Shown in pieces: positions 9,391-18,366 of a DNA stretch of 52,753 nucleotides (position 1 is the first letter of the stretch; each line of letters opens with the position of its first letter). The DNA is taken from assembly GCA_016927555.1 (NCBI GenBank), contig JAFGML010000002.1, positions 1 to 52,753 on the forward strand, read 5' to 3'. The notes under the pieces were generated by a model. The model was not told the DNA's origin, did no database searches, and saw only the letters and a list, made by a program, of their open reading frames with translations. A program made the position numbers and the translations under genes. The DNA comes from Thermoplasmatota archaeon (GTDB taxonomy: Archaea; Thermoplasmatota; E2; DHVEG-1).

Positions 9391-11067
9391 TTAGTAAATT
9401 GCTGGTTCTCTGTACTCCCCGAACACCTCTCGGAGGACATCACACACCTCTCCTAAGGTGGCGTAGCTATGGACGCAGTCAAGGATGAAGGGCATGAGGT
9501 TCTCCTCGCCTGCTGCGGCTTTCTGTAAACGCTTGAGATGTGCGTCCACTTTGCTGTTATCTCGCTCATGTCGCAGTGTTTTCAGACGATTGATCTGCCG
9601 CTCCTCTCCTTTCTCATCCATCTTTAAAATAGGAATTGAGATTTCTTCATCCAGTTGATAGCGGTTCACTCCTACGAGGATCCGTTGGTTCGCATCAACC
9701 TCCTTTTGATACCGATACGCGCTTTCTGCTATCTCCTTTTGGAAGAACCCTTTCTCAATGGCAGGAATCACACCACCGAGTCGCTCTACTTTGTCGAAGT
9801 ACTTGTAGGTCTCCTGCTCCATGGTATCTGTCAGCCATTCGACATAGTAGGAGCCACCCAGTGGATCGACCGTATCAGTCACGCCGCTCTCCTCTGCCAG
9901 AATCTGCTGAGTACGTAAGGCGATCCGTACTGCTTTTTCTGAGGGTAACGCCAACGCCTCATCCATAGAGTTCGTATGGAGCGACTGAGTCCCCCCTAGT
10001 ACTGCTGCGAGTGCTTGCATCGTCACTCGTACGATGTTGATCTCTGGTTGCTGCGCTGTCAGGCTGCATCCTGCAGTCTGCGTGTGAAATCGCATCCACA
10101 GCGACCGTTGTTTCTTCGCACCGAGCTTTTTCATCTCACGCGCCCAAATCCGCCGTGCGGCTCGATACTTAGCTATCTCTTCGAAGAAATCATTGTGGGC
10201 GTTGAAGAAGAAGCTGAGACGTGGTGCGAAATCATCAAGCACAAGCCCCCGCTTCACCGCTGCTTTCACATATTCAATGCCATCGCCAAGCGTAAAGGCA
10301 AGCTCCTGGATGGCTGTCGAGCCAGCCTCCCGAATGTGGTACCCACTGATGCTGATCGTGTTCCATTTCGGGACATGGGTGGAGCCGTACTCAAATGTGT
10401 CAACAATCAGACGCATAGATGGCTCTGGTGGGAAGATGTAGGATTTCTGTGCTATGTACTCTTTGAGAATATCATTTTGTATAGTCCCCCCAATCATATC
10501 TTTCCTGATGCCTTGATTCTCAGCGTTTGCGATGTACATCGCCCAAATCACTGCAGCAGGACCATTGATGGTCATAGACGTCGTGATTTTATCTAACGGT
10601 ATCCCTTTGAAGAGAATCTCCATATCCTTGAGTGAAGAGACAGCGACCCCGCATTTTCCAAACTCGCCTCGCGCTAAGGGATGGTCCGTATCGTAGCCGT
10701 AGAGTGTAGGATAGTCAAAGGCGACACTTAACCCAGTTTCCCCATGTTCAAGCAAGTAGTGGTACCGTTGGTTCGTCTCCTCTGCGCTGCCAAACCCCGC
10801 AAACTGTCGCATCGTCCACAGACGTGTACGATAGAGGGTAGGATGGATGCCGCGGAGGTAGGGGAACTGACCGGGGAACCCGATATCCTCGAGGTAATTC
10901 AGATGAGCGGTATCCTCAGGTGTAAAGAGATGTTGTATTTCGATGCCTGAGAGATTTTTAAATTTTTGTTTTCGTTCTTGGTTTTCCTGAACTGCTTTCT
11001 TGTAGACGGAGGACTCCCAGTTCTGTCGTTTCTCTTGCATCTGCCTCAGTTTTTCTTTTTCCATCAT
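9391..11067 (-). CDS. Methylmalonyl-CoA mutase, catalytic (large) subunit
   Basis: A 558-residue TIM-barrel mutase subunit without its own B12 domain. Recognisable family segments are [38 protein letters not shown] and [14 protein letters not shown]. The length matches archaeal large subunits. ATG 11067 follows a GGAG with 9 nt spacing; the adjacent ATG 11064 is possible. It lies between cobalamin adenosyltransferase and the B12-binding subunit in one minus-strand operon, so cofactor supply, enzyme and repair chaperone are co-expressed. Ethylmalonyl- or isobutyryl-CoA mutase specificity is not excluded, but the split architecture and MeaB favour methylmalonyl-CoA. Confidence 0.93.
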   Translation of the reverse strand: MMEKEKLRQMQEKRQNWESSVYKKAVQENQERKQKFKNLSGIEIQHLFTPEDTAHLNYLEDIGFPGQFPYLRGIHPTLYRTRLWTMRQFAGFGSAEETNQRYHYLLEHGETGLSVAFDYPTLYGYDTDHPLARGEFGKCGVAVSSLKDMEILFKGIPLDKITTSMTINGPAAVIWAMYIANAENQGIRKDMIGGTIQNDILKEYIAQKSYIFPPEPSMRLIVDTFEYGSTHVPKWNTISISGYHIREAGSTAIQELAFTLGDGIEYVKAAVKRGLVLDDFAPRLSFFFNAHNDFFEEIAKYRAARRIWAREMKKLGAKKQRSLWMRFHTQTAGCSLTAQQPEINIVRVTMQALAAVLGGTQSLHTNSMDEALALPSEKAVRIALRTQQILAEESGVTDTVDPLGGSYYVEWLTDTMEQETYKYFDKVERLGGVIPAIEKGFFQKEIAESAYRYQKEVDANQRILVGVNRYQLDEEISIPILKMDEKGEERQINRLKTLRHERDNSKVDAHLKRLQKAAAGEENLMPFILDCVHSYATLGEVCDVLREVFGEYREPAIY

Positions 11068-11087
11068 GAGCGAAAACTCCCGTTGTT

Positions 11088-11612
11088 TTACCAGTCGATA
11101 CCTTTTCTGCTTTGAATCCCTTTCTGATATGGGTGTTTGATTTCAAGGATCTCACTGACCACATCAGCATGCTTGATGAGTTCAGGGGGCGCATAGCGAC
11201 CCGTGAAGATGAGTTCCATGTGCGGTGGTTTGTCTTGGAGTAACTGCAGGGCTTCTTTTACATCGATGAGGTGGTAGTCGATGGCAACATTGATTTCATC
11301 GAGAATGAGGACGTCATACAGGTCTTTGTGGAGTACCTCTTTTGCATAGGCAAGACCTTTGCAGGCGAAATCAATGTCGATCTGCTCTGGTTTTTCTTTG
11401 GAGACGAATTCATCACGCCCGAACTGAACCACCGTGAAATTGGGAAGATGTGCTAGGCCATCGAGTTCGCTGTACCGTCGTCCTTTCATGAATTGAATCA
11501 TACAGACGCGTAGTCCGTCTCCCACGGCGCGGACTCCAAGGCCAATGGCTGCTGTGGTTTTCCCTTTTCCATTACCCGTGTAGATGTGGATGTAGCCTTT
11601 TTTGAGGGACAT
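11088..11612 (-). CDS. Cob(I)alamin/corrinoid adenosyltransferase, CobA/CobO type
   Basis: A 174-residue P-loop enzyme that transfers the 5'-deoxyadenosyl group of ATP to cob(I)alamin. The N-terminal Walker [15 protein letters not shown] (about residues 11-24) and the motif VLILDEIN, followed by [13 protein letters not shown], are typical of CobA/BtuR/CobO. It is the first gene of the mutase operon, 20 nt before the large subunit, so it most likely supplies the adenosylcobalamin that the mutase needs. Confidence 0.92.
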   Translation of the reverse strand: MSLKKGYIHIYTGNGKGKTTAAIGLGVRAVGDGLRVCMIQFMKGRRYSELDGLAHLPNFTVVQFGRDEFVSKEKPEQIDIDFACKGLAYAKEVLHKDLYDVLILDEINVAIDYHLIDVKEALQLLQDKPPHMELIFTGRYAPPELIKHADVVSEILEIKHPYQKGIQSRKGIDW

Positions 11613-11635
11613 ACTGAGTGTCTTAAACTTTAATC

Positions 11636-11646
11636 GGTATTATATG
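11636..11646 (-). promoter_or_regulatory. TATA box of the cobA-mutase-meaB operon
   Basis: CATATAATACC on the minus strand is centred about 29 nt before ATG 11612, which fits a leaderless or nearly leaderless transcript. The divergent acyl-CoA dehydrogenase promoter (CCTTTATG at 11704-11711, 25 nt before ATG 11736) lies in the same intergenic region. Confidence 0.6.
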
Positions 11647-11735
11647 TCTTTCTTTCCCTCAACCCCTTTTTTTCGTGTATTCCTCTGAGGAGAGGAACAG
11701 AAACCTTTATGTGACATGATTTGATTCCAAACCCC

Positions 11736-12875
11736 ATGAAACTCGAACTCAATGAGCAGCAGAAAATGATTCGGAACATGGTCCGAGAATTCGCTGAAAA
11801 AGAAATAGCACCAATCGCGGCAGAGTTAGATAAAAAAGGGGAGTATCCGACGAAAACCCTTGAAAAAATGGCGAAGCTCGGCCTCCTTGGCATTATCATC
11901 CCCACTGAGTACGGTGGTGCTGGTCTAGATGTCGTTACCTATGCAACTGTCATTGAAGAAATTTCTAGGAAATGTGCTTCAACAGGTGTCATCACCTCTG
12001 TGCATAACTCTCTTGTTGCATGGCCAATTATGAAGTATGGGACTGAGGAGCAGAAGAAGAAGTATTTACCACGACTCGCAACAGGTGAAAAAATTGGTGC
12101 CTTTGCTGGCACAGAACCAAACGCTGGCTCAGATCTTGGTGGGATGCAGACAACTGCAGTGCTGAAAGGGAATAAATACGTGATAAACGGCGATAAAACA
12201 TTTATCACCAGTGGCCCAAAAGCAGGGATTCTCATCGTTTTTGCAGTCACAGATAAGAGTGCTGCCTCAAAGGGAATCAGTGCGTTCATTGTTGAGAACA
12301 CCATGAAGGGATTCAAAGTTGGAAGTATTTTTGATAAAATGGGAATCAACGCAAACTTAGTGTCCGAACTCATCTTTGAAGATATGGAAGTGCCAAAAGA
12401 AAACCTGCTCGGTAAAGAAGGCGATGGATTCAAAATAGCACTCAGCACCTTAGATGGTGGACGTATAGGTATTGCTGCGCAGGCTGTTGGTATCGCACAG
12501 GCTGCTCTCGATGAAAGCATCACCTATGCCAAACAACGAGAGCAGTTTGGCAAGCCGATTGCCAAGTTCCAAGCGATTCAGTGGATGATTGCGGATATGG
12601 CGACTCGGATCCAAGCAGCACGGTTCTTGGTCTACAACGCAGCCTTTGTGAAAGATAAAGGAGAGCGGTTCTCCAAAGAAGCAGCCATGGCAAAACTGTA
12701 CGCCTCTGAGACCGCGATGGATGCAGTGATTAAAGCTGTACAGATTCATGGCGGCTATGGATACACGAAGGAGTACACGGTGGAGCGGTTGTTCCGCGAT
12801 GCGAAAATCACTGAGATCTACGAGGGCACCTCTGAGGTGCAACGCATGGTGATTGCCGCAAACCTGCTTGGATAA
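11736..12875 (+). CDS. Acyl-CoA dehydrogenase, short-chain (butyryl-CoA type)
   Basis: A 379-residue FAD enzyme that oxidises acyl-CoA to trans-2-enoyl-CoA and passes electrons to electron-transferring flavoprotein. Visible are SDLGGMQTTA with the FAD-contacting loop, INGDKTFITSG, the signature QAVGIAQAALDESITYA and the catalytic base Glu363 in YEGTSEVQ, the position used by short-chain enzymes. ATG 11736 fits a leaderless start from a TATA-like CCTTTATG; an in-frame TTG at 11721 is less likely. Acyl-CoA synthetase, EtfB and EtfA follow on the same strand, which gives this enzyme both its substrate source and its electron acceptor. Confidence 0.93.
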   Translation: MKLELNEQQKMIRNMVREFAEKEIAPIAAELDKKGEYPTKTLEKMAKLGLLGIIIPTEYGGAGLDVVTYATVIEEISRKCASTGVITSVHNSLVAWPIMKYGTEEQKKKYLPRLATGEKIGAFAGTEPNAGSDLGGMQTTAVLKGNKYVINGDKTFITSGPKAGILIVFAVTDKSAASKGISAFIVENTMKGFKVGSIFDKMGINANLVSELIFEDMEVPKENLLGKEGDGFKIALSTLDGGRIGIAAQAVGIAQAALDESITYAKQREQFGKPIAKFQAIQWMIADMATRIQAARFLVYNAAFVKDKGERFSKEAAMAKLYASETAMDAVIKAVQIHGGYGYTKEYTVERLFRDAKITEIYEGTSEVQRMVIAANLLG

Positions 12876-12920
12876 TAGTAATATTTTTATTGATTCGGTT
12901 CGAGCCATAGGTGAAGACAT

Positions 12921-14549
12921 ATGGGGGAGTTTGACTACACACAAGCATGTAAACACTGGAAATGGAACATTCCGAAGCAGTACAACATCGGTGCTGATGT
13001 TGTGGATAAGCATGCTTCGTCGAAGAACAGGAATAAAGTGGCGCTCTACTGGGAGAATGCCGCTGGTCAGAACGAGAAGTACACCTTCGGGGACCTCAAG
13101 ACGCTGTCAAACAAGTTCGGGAATGCCCTGAAGACGTTGGGGTTGAAACGAGGGGATCGGTTCTTAATCCGCCTGCCCAACATCCCTGCGTTTCAGATCT
13201 CTTTTCTGGGTGGTGTCAAAATCGGCGCAGTCCCCATTCCCTCTAGTGTGATGTTCCGTGAACATGAGGTGGAGTATCGTATCAATGACAGTAGTGCGAA
13301 AGCAGTAATCACCACTCCACGTTTTGCCAAGGAAGTCAATGCGATTAAAGACAGGTGTAAGACCCTCAAGCACATCATCATGGTAGGTGACGCAGCACAC
13401 GACGGACTCTCGTACGATACGCTGATGAAGGATGCATCACCACACCTGAGGGTTACAGCAACAAAAAGCACTGATGTCGCGTTCTTCTGCTACACCTCAG
13501 GGACGACAGGCAACCCAAAGGGAGCAGTGCATCTCCATCAATGGGTGCCTGGCAATGACCCGAGCGTGTTGTTCTGGCAGGATGGAAAAGAGACGGACAT
13601 CGTTGCCCATACCGGTGACTTAAACTGGATTTATCCTCTGGGAAACGGGTTTCTCTACACCTGGCGCTGGGGCATCTCAACCCTGGTGTACGATGGGAAA
13701 TTCGACGCGGCGCAGTGGTTCCAGCTCTTGGAGAAGTACCGGGTGACCAACCTGGCATCTGTGCCGACAGCCTATCGGATGTTTCTGACAGTCAAAGACG
13801 CGGAGAAAACCTATGACCTCTCAGCGCTCCGCCATTGCATCTCCGCTGGCGAACCATTGAACCCCGGGGTCATCAAGGAGTGGAAACGGCGCTTCGGGGT
13901 GGATGCCTACGATGGGATCGGCATGACCGAGGTCATGGTGTACCTCTCAAACATGAGAGGCATGCCCCTTAAACTTGGATCCTGTGGGAAGCCTCAACCC
14001 GGCCACAGCTGTGCACTGCTCAGTGACGATGGTCGTCCTGTGAAGCAGGGGGACACCGGGGTGCTGGCTGTGAGGAGAAACGACCCAGGGTTGTTCAGGG
14101 AGTACTGGAAGAAACCTGAGAAAACCACGGAGAGCTTTAAAGGCGACTGGTTCCTCAGCGGTGACGTCCTCTATCAGGATGAGGAAGGGTACTACTGGTT
14201 CAGCGGCCGCAATGACGACCTCATTAAAGCCAGCGGGTATCGCATCTCACCGTTTGAGGTGGAATCCGCCATCATCTCCTATCCTGCTGTGTTGGAGTGT
14301 GCCGTAATCGCCAGTCCAGACAAAATGCGGGGGACCATCATCAAAGCCTACGTGGTGCTCCGGGACAAACAACACGGGTCCGACCAGTTAGCCAAGGATA
14401 TCCAGGAACATACCAAGAAAGTAGCAGCTCCGTACAAGTACCCACGGGAGGTTGAGTTTGTCACCGAGCTTCCGAAGACCCAGAGCGGGAAGATAAAACG
14501 GAAGCAGTTGCGGGAACTGGAACAACAGAAAAAAGGAGGTAAACCATGA
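12921..14549 (+). CDS. AMP-forming acyl-CoA synthetase (medium-chain/ACSM type)
   Basis: A 542-residue adenylate-forming ligase that activates a carboxylic acid to acyl-CoA at the cost of ATP to AMP and PPi. It shows the AMP-binding P-loop YTSGTTGNPKG, the GIGMTEV motif, the hinge FSGRNDDLIKASGYRISP and the C-terminal catalytic lysine in LPKTQSGKIKRK. The overall pattern is closer to medium-chain and aromatic acyl ligases than to acetyl-CoA synthetase; the true substrate (butyrate, hydroxybutyrate, branched or aromatic acid) is open. AGGTGAAG stands 6 nt before ATG. Its stop overlaps the etfB start. The membrane pyrophosphatase at 34.3 kb would conserve energy from the PPi released. Confidence 0.9.
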   Translation: MGEFDYTQACKHWKWNIPKQYNIGADVVDKHASSKNRNKVALYWENAAGQNEKYTFGDLKTLSNKFGNALKTLGLKRGDRFLIRLPNIPAFQISFLGGVKIGAVPIPSSVMFREHEVEYRINDSSAKAVITTPRFAKEVNAIKDRCKTLKHIIMVGDAAHDGLSYDTLMKDASPHLRVTATKSTDVAFFCYTSGTTGNPKGAVHLHQWVPGNDPSVLFWQDGKETDIVAHTGDLNWIYPLGNGFLYTWRWGISTLVYDGKFDAAQWFQLLEKYRVTNLASVPTAYRMFLTVKDAEKTYDLSALRHCISAGEPLNPGVIKEWKRRFGVDAYDGIGMTEVMVYLSNMRGMPLKLGSCGKPQPGHSCALLSDDGRPVKQGDTGVLAVRRNDPGLFREYWKKPEKTTESFKGDWFLSGDVLYQDEEGYYWFSGRNDDLIKASGYRISPFEVESAIISYPAVLECAVIASPDKMRGTIIKAYVVLRDKQHGSDQLAKDIQEHTKKVAAPYKYPREVEFVTELPKTQSGKIKRKQLRELEQQKKGGKP

Positions 14550-15310
14550 ACATCATCGTGTGTGCAAAGCAGGTTGTAGATGTCTCTGAAATAAAGATAG
14601 ATGCCTCGACAAAAAAACCGATTCTCGCAGGCATACCTCAGAAAATCAGCGACATTGATAAGAATGCATTAGAAGAGGCCATTAAAGTAAAAGAGAAGAC
14701 CGGGGGTAAAATCACGGTGATCACCGTCGGAACTCCAGATGCAAAGGAACGCATCAAGGAGCTGCTCGCGATGGGTGCTGATGAGGGCGTACTCATCCCT
14801 CAGCCGCAACACGCGGATTACTACGTGATTGCCCATCTGCTCGCAGCTGCGGTAAAAAAAATAGGCAGCTACGACATCATCCTCTGCGGGGAAGCCTCCA
14901 TTGATATGTTCTCAGGGCAGATGGGGCCGCGGCTCGCAGGGCTGCTGAACATCCCACAAATCACCTATGCACAGAAGATAACCGTGGAGAAAGACACACT
15001 AGTGTCTGAGCGAAACCTAGGGGACAAGGCGGTCACCATTGAAACCACGTACCCCGTACTGCTCACCGTCACCAAGGAAATTAATCAACCGCGACTCCCA
15101 AGCTTAATGCAGATTCTCTCCGCAGCAAACAAACCGATACATGAGTGGTCTGTCGCAGACCTTGCGTCTGCTGATGTTACCCCAAAAGTGCACACCATTG
15201 ATGTCAAAGGCGTCCCCATGCAGCGCAAGAACATCATCTTCCAAGATGATGTGGACCAGTCGGTGACAAAACTGGTTGACGAGCTTGCGAAAGCAGGAGT
15301 GCTGAGGTGA
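14546..15310 (+). CDS. etfB: Electron transfer flavoprotein, beta subunit
   Basis: A 254-residue EtfB that partners EtfA to accept electrons from the acyl-CoA dehydrogenase. Family segments include the N-terminal VCAKQVVDV, NALEEAIKVKE, a GADEGVLI loop and the AMP/FAD-site stretch GEASIDMFSGQMGP followed by LPSLMQI. The start overlaps the synthetase stop by four bases (ATGA) and a strong AAAGGAGG precedes it. Whether this is a bifurcating Etf (two FADs, ferredoxin reduction) cannot be decided by eye. Confidence 0.93.
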   Translation: MNIIVCAKQVVDVSEIKIDASTKKPILAGIPQKISDIDKNALEEAIKVKEKTGGKITVITVGTPDAKERIKELLAMGADEGVLIPQPQHADYYVIAHLLAAAVKKIGSYDIILCGEASIDMFSGQMGPRLAGLLNIPQITYAQKITVEKDTLVSERNLGDKAVTIETTYPVLLTVTKEINQPRLPSLMQILSAANKPIHEWSVADLASADVTPKVHTIDVKGVPMQRKNIIFQDDVDQSVTKLVDELAKAGVLR

Positions 15311-16266
15311 GCACCATGGTACTTGTGTACTCAGATGAGAAGAAACTCACCTTGGAGTTGCTCCACAAAGCACATGACCTCGCGAAAGAGCAGCAGAAGA
15401 AAACCATCGCTGTCTGCATCGGCCATGAGGCTGATGCACAAGACTTTCTTGCCCATGGTGCTGATGTCGCGGTAGTCGTGCAGACTCCTCTGAAAGAGTT
15501 CAAAGCCGAGGAGTACGCCACCATCCTTCACCACCTGATCAAAGAGCATAGCAATGAGACCGTGCTCATCGGCTCAAATAAAAATGGAAAGGAACTTGCT
15601 GGCCGGCTCGCTGCCCAGCTGCAGGCCGGCTGCATCATGGATTGCACCAACGTCTACCTGAAGGATAAAAAACTCACCACAGAGCGCATGGTGTACTCTG
15701 GGAACGCGATCGCGGTGGAGCAGTTCAGCTCCCATCCACAGATTATCACTATCCCTCCCAAAGTGTTTGATCCTCTCCCAAAGAACGAGCATCACAAAGG
15801 AGAAGTCGTTAAAAAGACCATCGATGCTGGGCAGTCTGCATCAAAGATCCTGAAGGTCCAGGAGATGAAGACAGAGGGCATCAATGTGGAGGATGCCGAG
15901 ATCATTGTCTCCTGCGGCAGGGGATTCAAGAAGAAGGAAGACATCACGTTAGTCAGCCAGCTCGCGGATGTGTTGAAGGGCAGGACTGTCGGCTGCTCCC
16001 GGCCTATCGCGGCGGATCTGAAGTGGCTCTCTGAGGACCATTGGATTGGGTTGTCTGGTCATAAGGTCAAACCAAAACTCTACGTCGCCTGCGGGATCTC
16101 CGGGCAGATCCAGCATATTGCTGGGATGCGAGACTCCGGGGTGATTGTTGCCATCAACAAGGACCCTGAGGCGTTGATCTTCAAGTCCGCTGACTACGGC
16201 ATTGTGGGGGATCTCTACCAAGTCCTCCCCAAGTTAACCAATGCGATCAAAGACAAGATGGGGTAG
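15307..16266 (+). CDS. etfA: Electron transfer flavoprotein, alpha subunit
   Basis: A 319-residue EtfA. The C-terminal FAD domain has the family sequence CGRGFKKKEDI, then GCSRPIAAD, DHWIGLSGHKVKPKLYVACGISG, QHIAGM and AINKDPEALIF with ADYGIVGDL. The frame opens with GTG 15307, which overlaps the etfB stop as GTGA; ATG 15316 is an alternative that costs three residues. It is the last gene of the acd-acs-etfB-etfA operon. Confidence 0.93.
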   Translation: MSTMVLVYSDEKKLTLELLHKAHDLAKEQQKKTIAVCIGHEADAQDFLAHGADVAVVVQTPLKEFKAEEYATILHHLIKEHSNETVLIGSNKNGKELAGRLAAQLQAGCIMDCTNVYLKDKKLTTERMVYSGNAIAVEQFSSHPQIITIPPKVFDPLPKNEHHKGEVVKKTIDAGQSASKILKVQEMKTEGINVEDAEIIVSCGRGFKKKEDITLVSQLADVLKGRTVGCSRPIAADLKWLSEDHWIGLSGHKVKPKLYVACGISGQIQHIAGMRDSGVIVAINKDPEALIFKSADYGIVGDLYQVLPKLTNAIKDKMG

Positions 16267-16319
16267 GCAGAACCACTGCTCCTTCCTCTTCCTCCTCACC
16301 GATGTACTAACATGGTCCT

Positions 16320-16862
16320 ATGGTGAACATGATGAGTAGAACAGGAGATAAAAAATTACTGTCAGAGATACCCAGAGAAAAAATCCCAGAGTACATCTTC
16401 ATGCAGCTGCGGAACCTCTGGGCTGTCGATGGACTCTACTACCTCGGCATTGAAGAAGCCTATGGGACAGAGGTGGCGACAGCCATCGATGCCCACGTCT
16501 GGGAGGTGATGGGGAAAATCGAGGCACGCAAGCTCAAAGAATTCCTTGGGATCACCTCTACGGATATCCCCTCCATGATGACAGCGTTACAGTACTCGGC
16601 ATGGGGCATGGATCTTGAGGATAAAGAAATCACTGTAAAGAAGGATCATGCGATGATCCGGAACGTCAAGTGTCGGGTGCAGAACACACGGAGGCAGAAA
16701 GGCTTACCTGAGTTTGGGTGTAAACCCGTGCGCTTCGGATTCCTCAAAGCCTTTGCAAAAGAGTTTAACCCAGAGATCGAGGTGACCTGCACTGTATGTC
16801 CACCCGATGCACACCCAGAGACACTCTGGTGTCAATGGGAGTTTTCAATTAAGGAGAAATGA
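16320..16862 (+). CDS. Small conserved protein with Cys-Pro-Pro-Asp motif (DUF6125-like)
   Basis: A 180-residue soluble protein. The helical N-terminal half has LWAVDGLYYLGIEEAYG and AIDAHVWEVMGKIEA, and the C-terminal half has CTVCPPDAHPE followed by WCQWEF, with further cysteines at NVKCRVQ and FGCKP. This resembles an archaeal/bacterial family I know as DUF6125, related to the 2-amino-thiazoline-4-carboxylate hydrolase fold; the match is from memory. No function is established. It ends 3 nt before the AbfD/HpaB-like gene, so the two are almost certainly co-translated and may act together. The cysteines could bind a metal. Confidence 0.7.
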   Translation: MVNMMSRTGDKKLLSEIPREKIPEYIFMQLRNLWAVDGLYYLGIEEAYGTEVATAIDAHVWEVMGKIEARKLKEFLGITSTDIPSMMTALQYSAWGMDLEDKEITVKKDHAMIRNVKCRVQNTRRQKGLPEFGCKPVRFGFLKAFAKEFNPEIEVTCTVCPPDAHPETLWCQWEFSIKEK

Positions 16863-16865
16863 GCC

Positions 16866-18323
16866 ATGAAAACCGCAAAAGAATACAAGGCCAGCCTTCA
16901 GAAGATGCGTCCAAACATCTACAAGTTCGGGGAGCTCATCAAAGATGTCACCACGCATCCTGCGACGAAACGAACCGTTGAAGGCCATGCGCAGATCTTT
17001 GAGGCTGCACACAAACCAGAGTACAAAGACATGTTAACGACAACATCGCATCTTTCCGGCAAGCCGATTTCCCGGTACCTCTCTATCATTCAGAGTCCAG
17101 AGGACATGATAGCGAATGTCCGCATGAAACGGCTTATGTTCAATCTCACCGGGACGTGCACAGGCGGTCGGTGTGCCGGGTTTAACGCACTCAATGCGAT
17201 GTGGGCGACAACCTACGACATGGACCATGTTCTCGAGACATCGTACCATGAGCGTCTGAAGAAATGGCTTACCGATGCACAGCACCGAGACATCACCCTG
17301 GCTGGTGCGTTGACAGACCCGAAGGGGGATCGCTCAAAGACACCGTCGCAGCAACGGGACCCTGACCTCAGTCTGCGTGTCGTGGAACAACGGGATGACG
17401 GCGTGGTGATCCGGGGGGCCAAAGTCATGATCTGTGGTGTTGCTGCCTCCAATGAGATCTTTCTGATGCCTGGGACCGGCTACAAAGAACCAGATAAAGC
17501 GTACGCGTTCTCCTGTGCTCTGCCGAGGGATGCTGAGAATCTGACGATCATTGAGACCCGCAGGCCGAGTGATACTCGTGAGCTGGAGGACGGGTTTGAC
17601 GCACCAGTGGACATTGGTGGGATCACCCAGTCGTACCTCTTGTTTGAGGACGTGTTTGTTCCCACGGAGCGCATCTTTCTCAATGGGGAGTACGCGTATT
17701 CGTTACCCGCTGTGATGACCTTCGTAGCGTCGTACCGCTCTGCGATAGGAGGCTGTGTGGCAGGTCAAGGTGACGTCATGGTCGGTGCAGCAGCACTCAT
17801 GGCACGAGCCAATGGACTGTCTGAGAAGGTGTTCCGTGAGAAGATAACGCAAATGATCATCAACAATGAGACGACCTTTGGCATGGGCATCGCAGCAGGT
17901 GTCCTTGGCACGAAGCACCCCTCCGGCATGTGGATTCCCAATACCTTGCTTTCGAATGTCAACAAAGTCCATGTCGGGACGCTCCCCTATGACACCAAGA
18001 GAATCACTCAGGACATCGCCGGGGGAATCGCAGAGACAGGGTGTCTTCCTTCGTGTAAGGATATCAACGATCCCAGGTACGGCAAGCTGCTGCAGAAGTA
18101 CCTTCAAGCGAACTGTACTGGGGAGACACGGGCGAAAATCGCTCGTCTCATTGAATGGCTCACGATAGGCAGTGGCGTACCAGGCTGCATGCATGGTGGT
18201 GGATCACCGGATGGTGCCAAGCTGGTGATTAATGCAACAACGGACATGGCTCATAACATTGAGCTGGCGAAACGACTGGCGAACATCACAGAGAACATTC
18301 AGGTAGAACCCAAGAAGAAATAG
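16866..18323 (+). CDS. 4-hydroxybutyryl-CoA dehydratase / HpaB superfamily protein with non-canonical active site
   Basis: A 485-residue member of the flavin superfamily of 4-hydroxyphenylacetate 3-hydroxylase and 4-hydroxybutyryl-CoA dehydratase (AbfD). Overall similarity to AbfD is clear: GALTDPKGDR, VVIRGAKVM, LLFEDVFVPTERIFLNGEY, QDIAGGIAETG and MHGGGSP. In clostridial AbfD, Cys99, Cys103, His292 and Cys299 hold a [4Fe-4S] cluster. Here the first pair is Cys98 and Cys103 with one residue more between them, the histidine position is Tyr290, Cys297 is kept, and the positions of Tyr296, Lys300, Glu257 and Glu455 appear as Ile294, Val298, Gln and Gly. The alignment is by eye against a remembered sequence. 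The enzyme may therefore not be a true 4-hydroxybutyryl-CoA dehydratase. It sits 3 nt behind the Cys-rich small protein and close to acyl-CoA/Etf genes. Confidence 0.8.
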   Translation: MKTAKEYKASLQKMRPNIYKFGELIKDVTTHPATKRTVEGHAQIFEAAHKPEYKDMLTTTSHLSGKPISRYLSIIQSPEDMIANVRMKRLMFNLTGTCTGGRCAGFNALNAMWATTYDMDHVLETSYHERLKKWLTDAQHRDITLAGALTDPKGDRSKTPSQQRDPDLSLRVVEQRDDGVVIRGAKVMICGVAASNEIFLMPGTGYKEPDKAYAFSCALPRDAENLTIIETRRPSDTRELEDGFDAPVDIGGITQSYLLFEDVFVPTERIFLNGEYAYSLPAVMTFVASYRSAIGGCVAGQGDVMVGAAALMARANGLSEKVFREKITQMIINNETTFGMGIAAGVLGTKHPSGMWIPNTLLSNVNKVHVGTLPYDTKRITQDIAGGIAETGCLPSCKDINDPRYGKLLQKYLQANCTGETRAKIARLIEWLTIGSGVPGCMHGGGSPDGAKLVINATTDMAHNIELAKRLANITENIQVEPKKK

Positions 18324-18366
18324 AAAAACAGGTATTGGTCTTACGTTTTTCTCTTATAGAGAGAAG

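Noticed and set aside
8048-18323. 3-hydroxypropionate/4-hydroxybutyrate carbon fixation cycle (mutase, acyl-CoA ligase, AbfD-like, crotonase, dehydrogenase and thiolase all present)
   Set aside because: The AbfD-like protein lacks the residues needed for 4-hydroxybutyryl-CoA dehydration, and acetyl-CoA carboxylase, malonyl-CoA reductase and succinate semialdehyde genes are absent from the window. Fatty-acid and propionate metabolism explains the set better.
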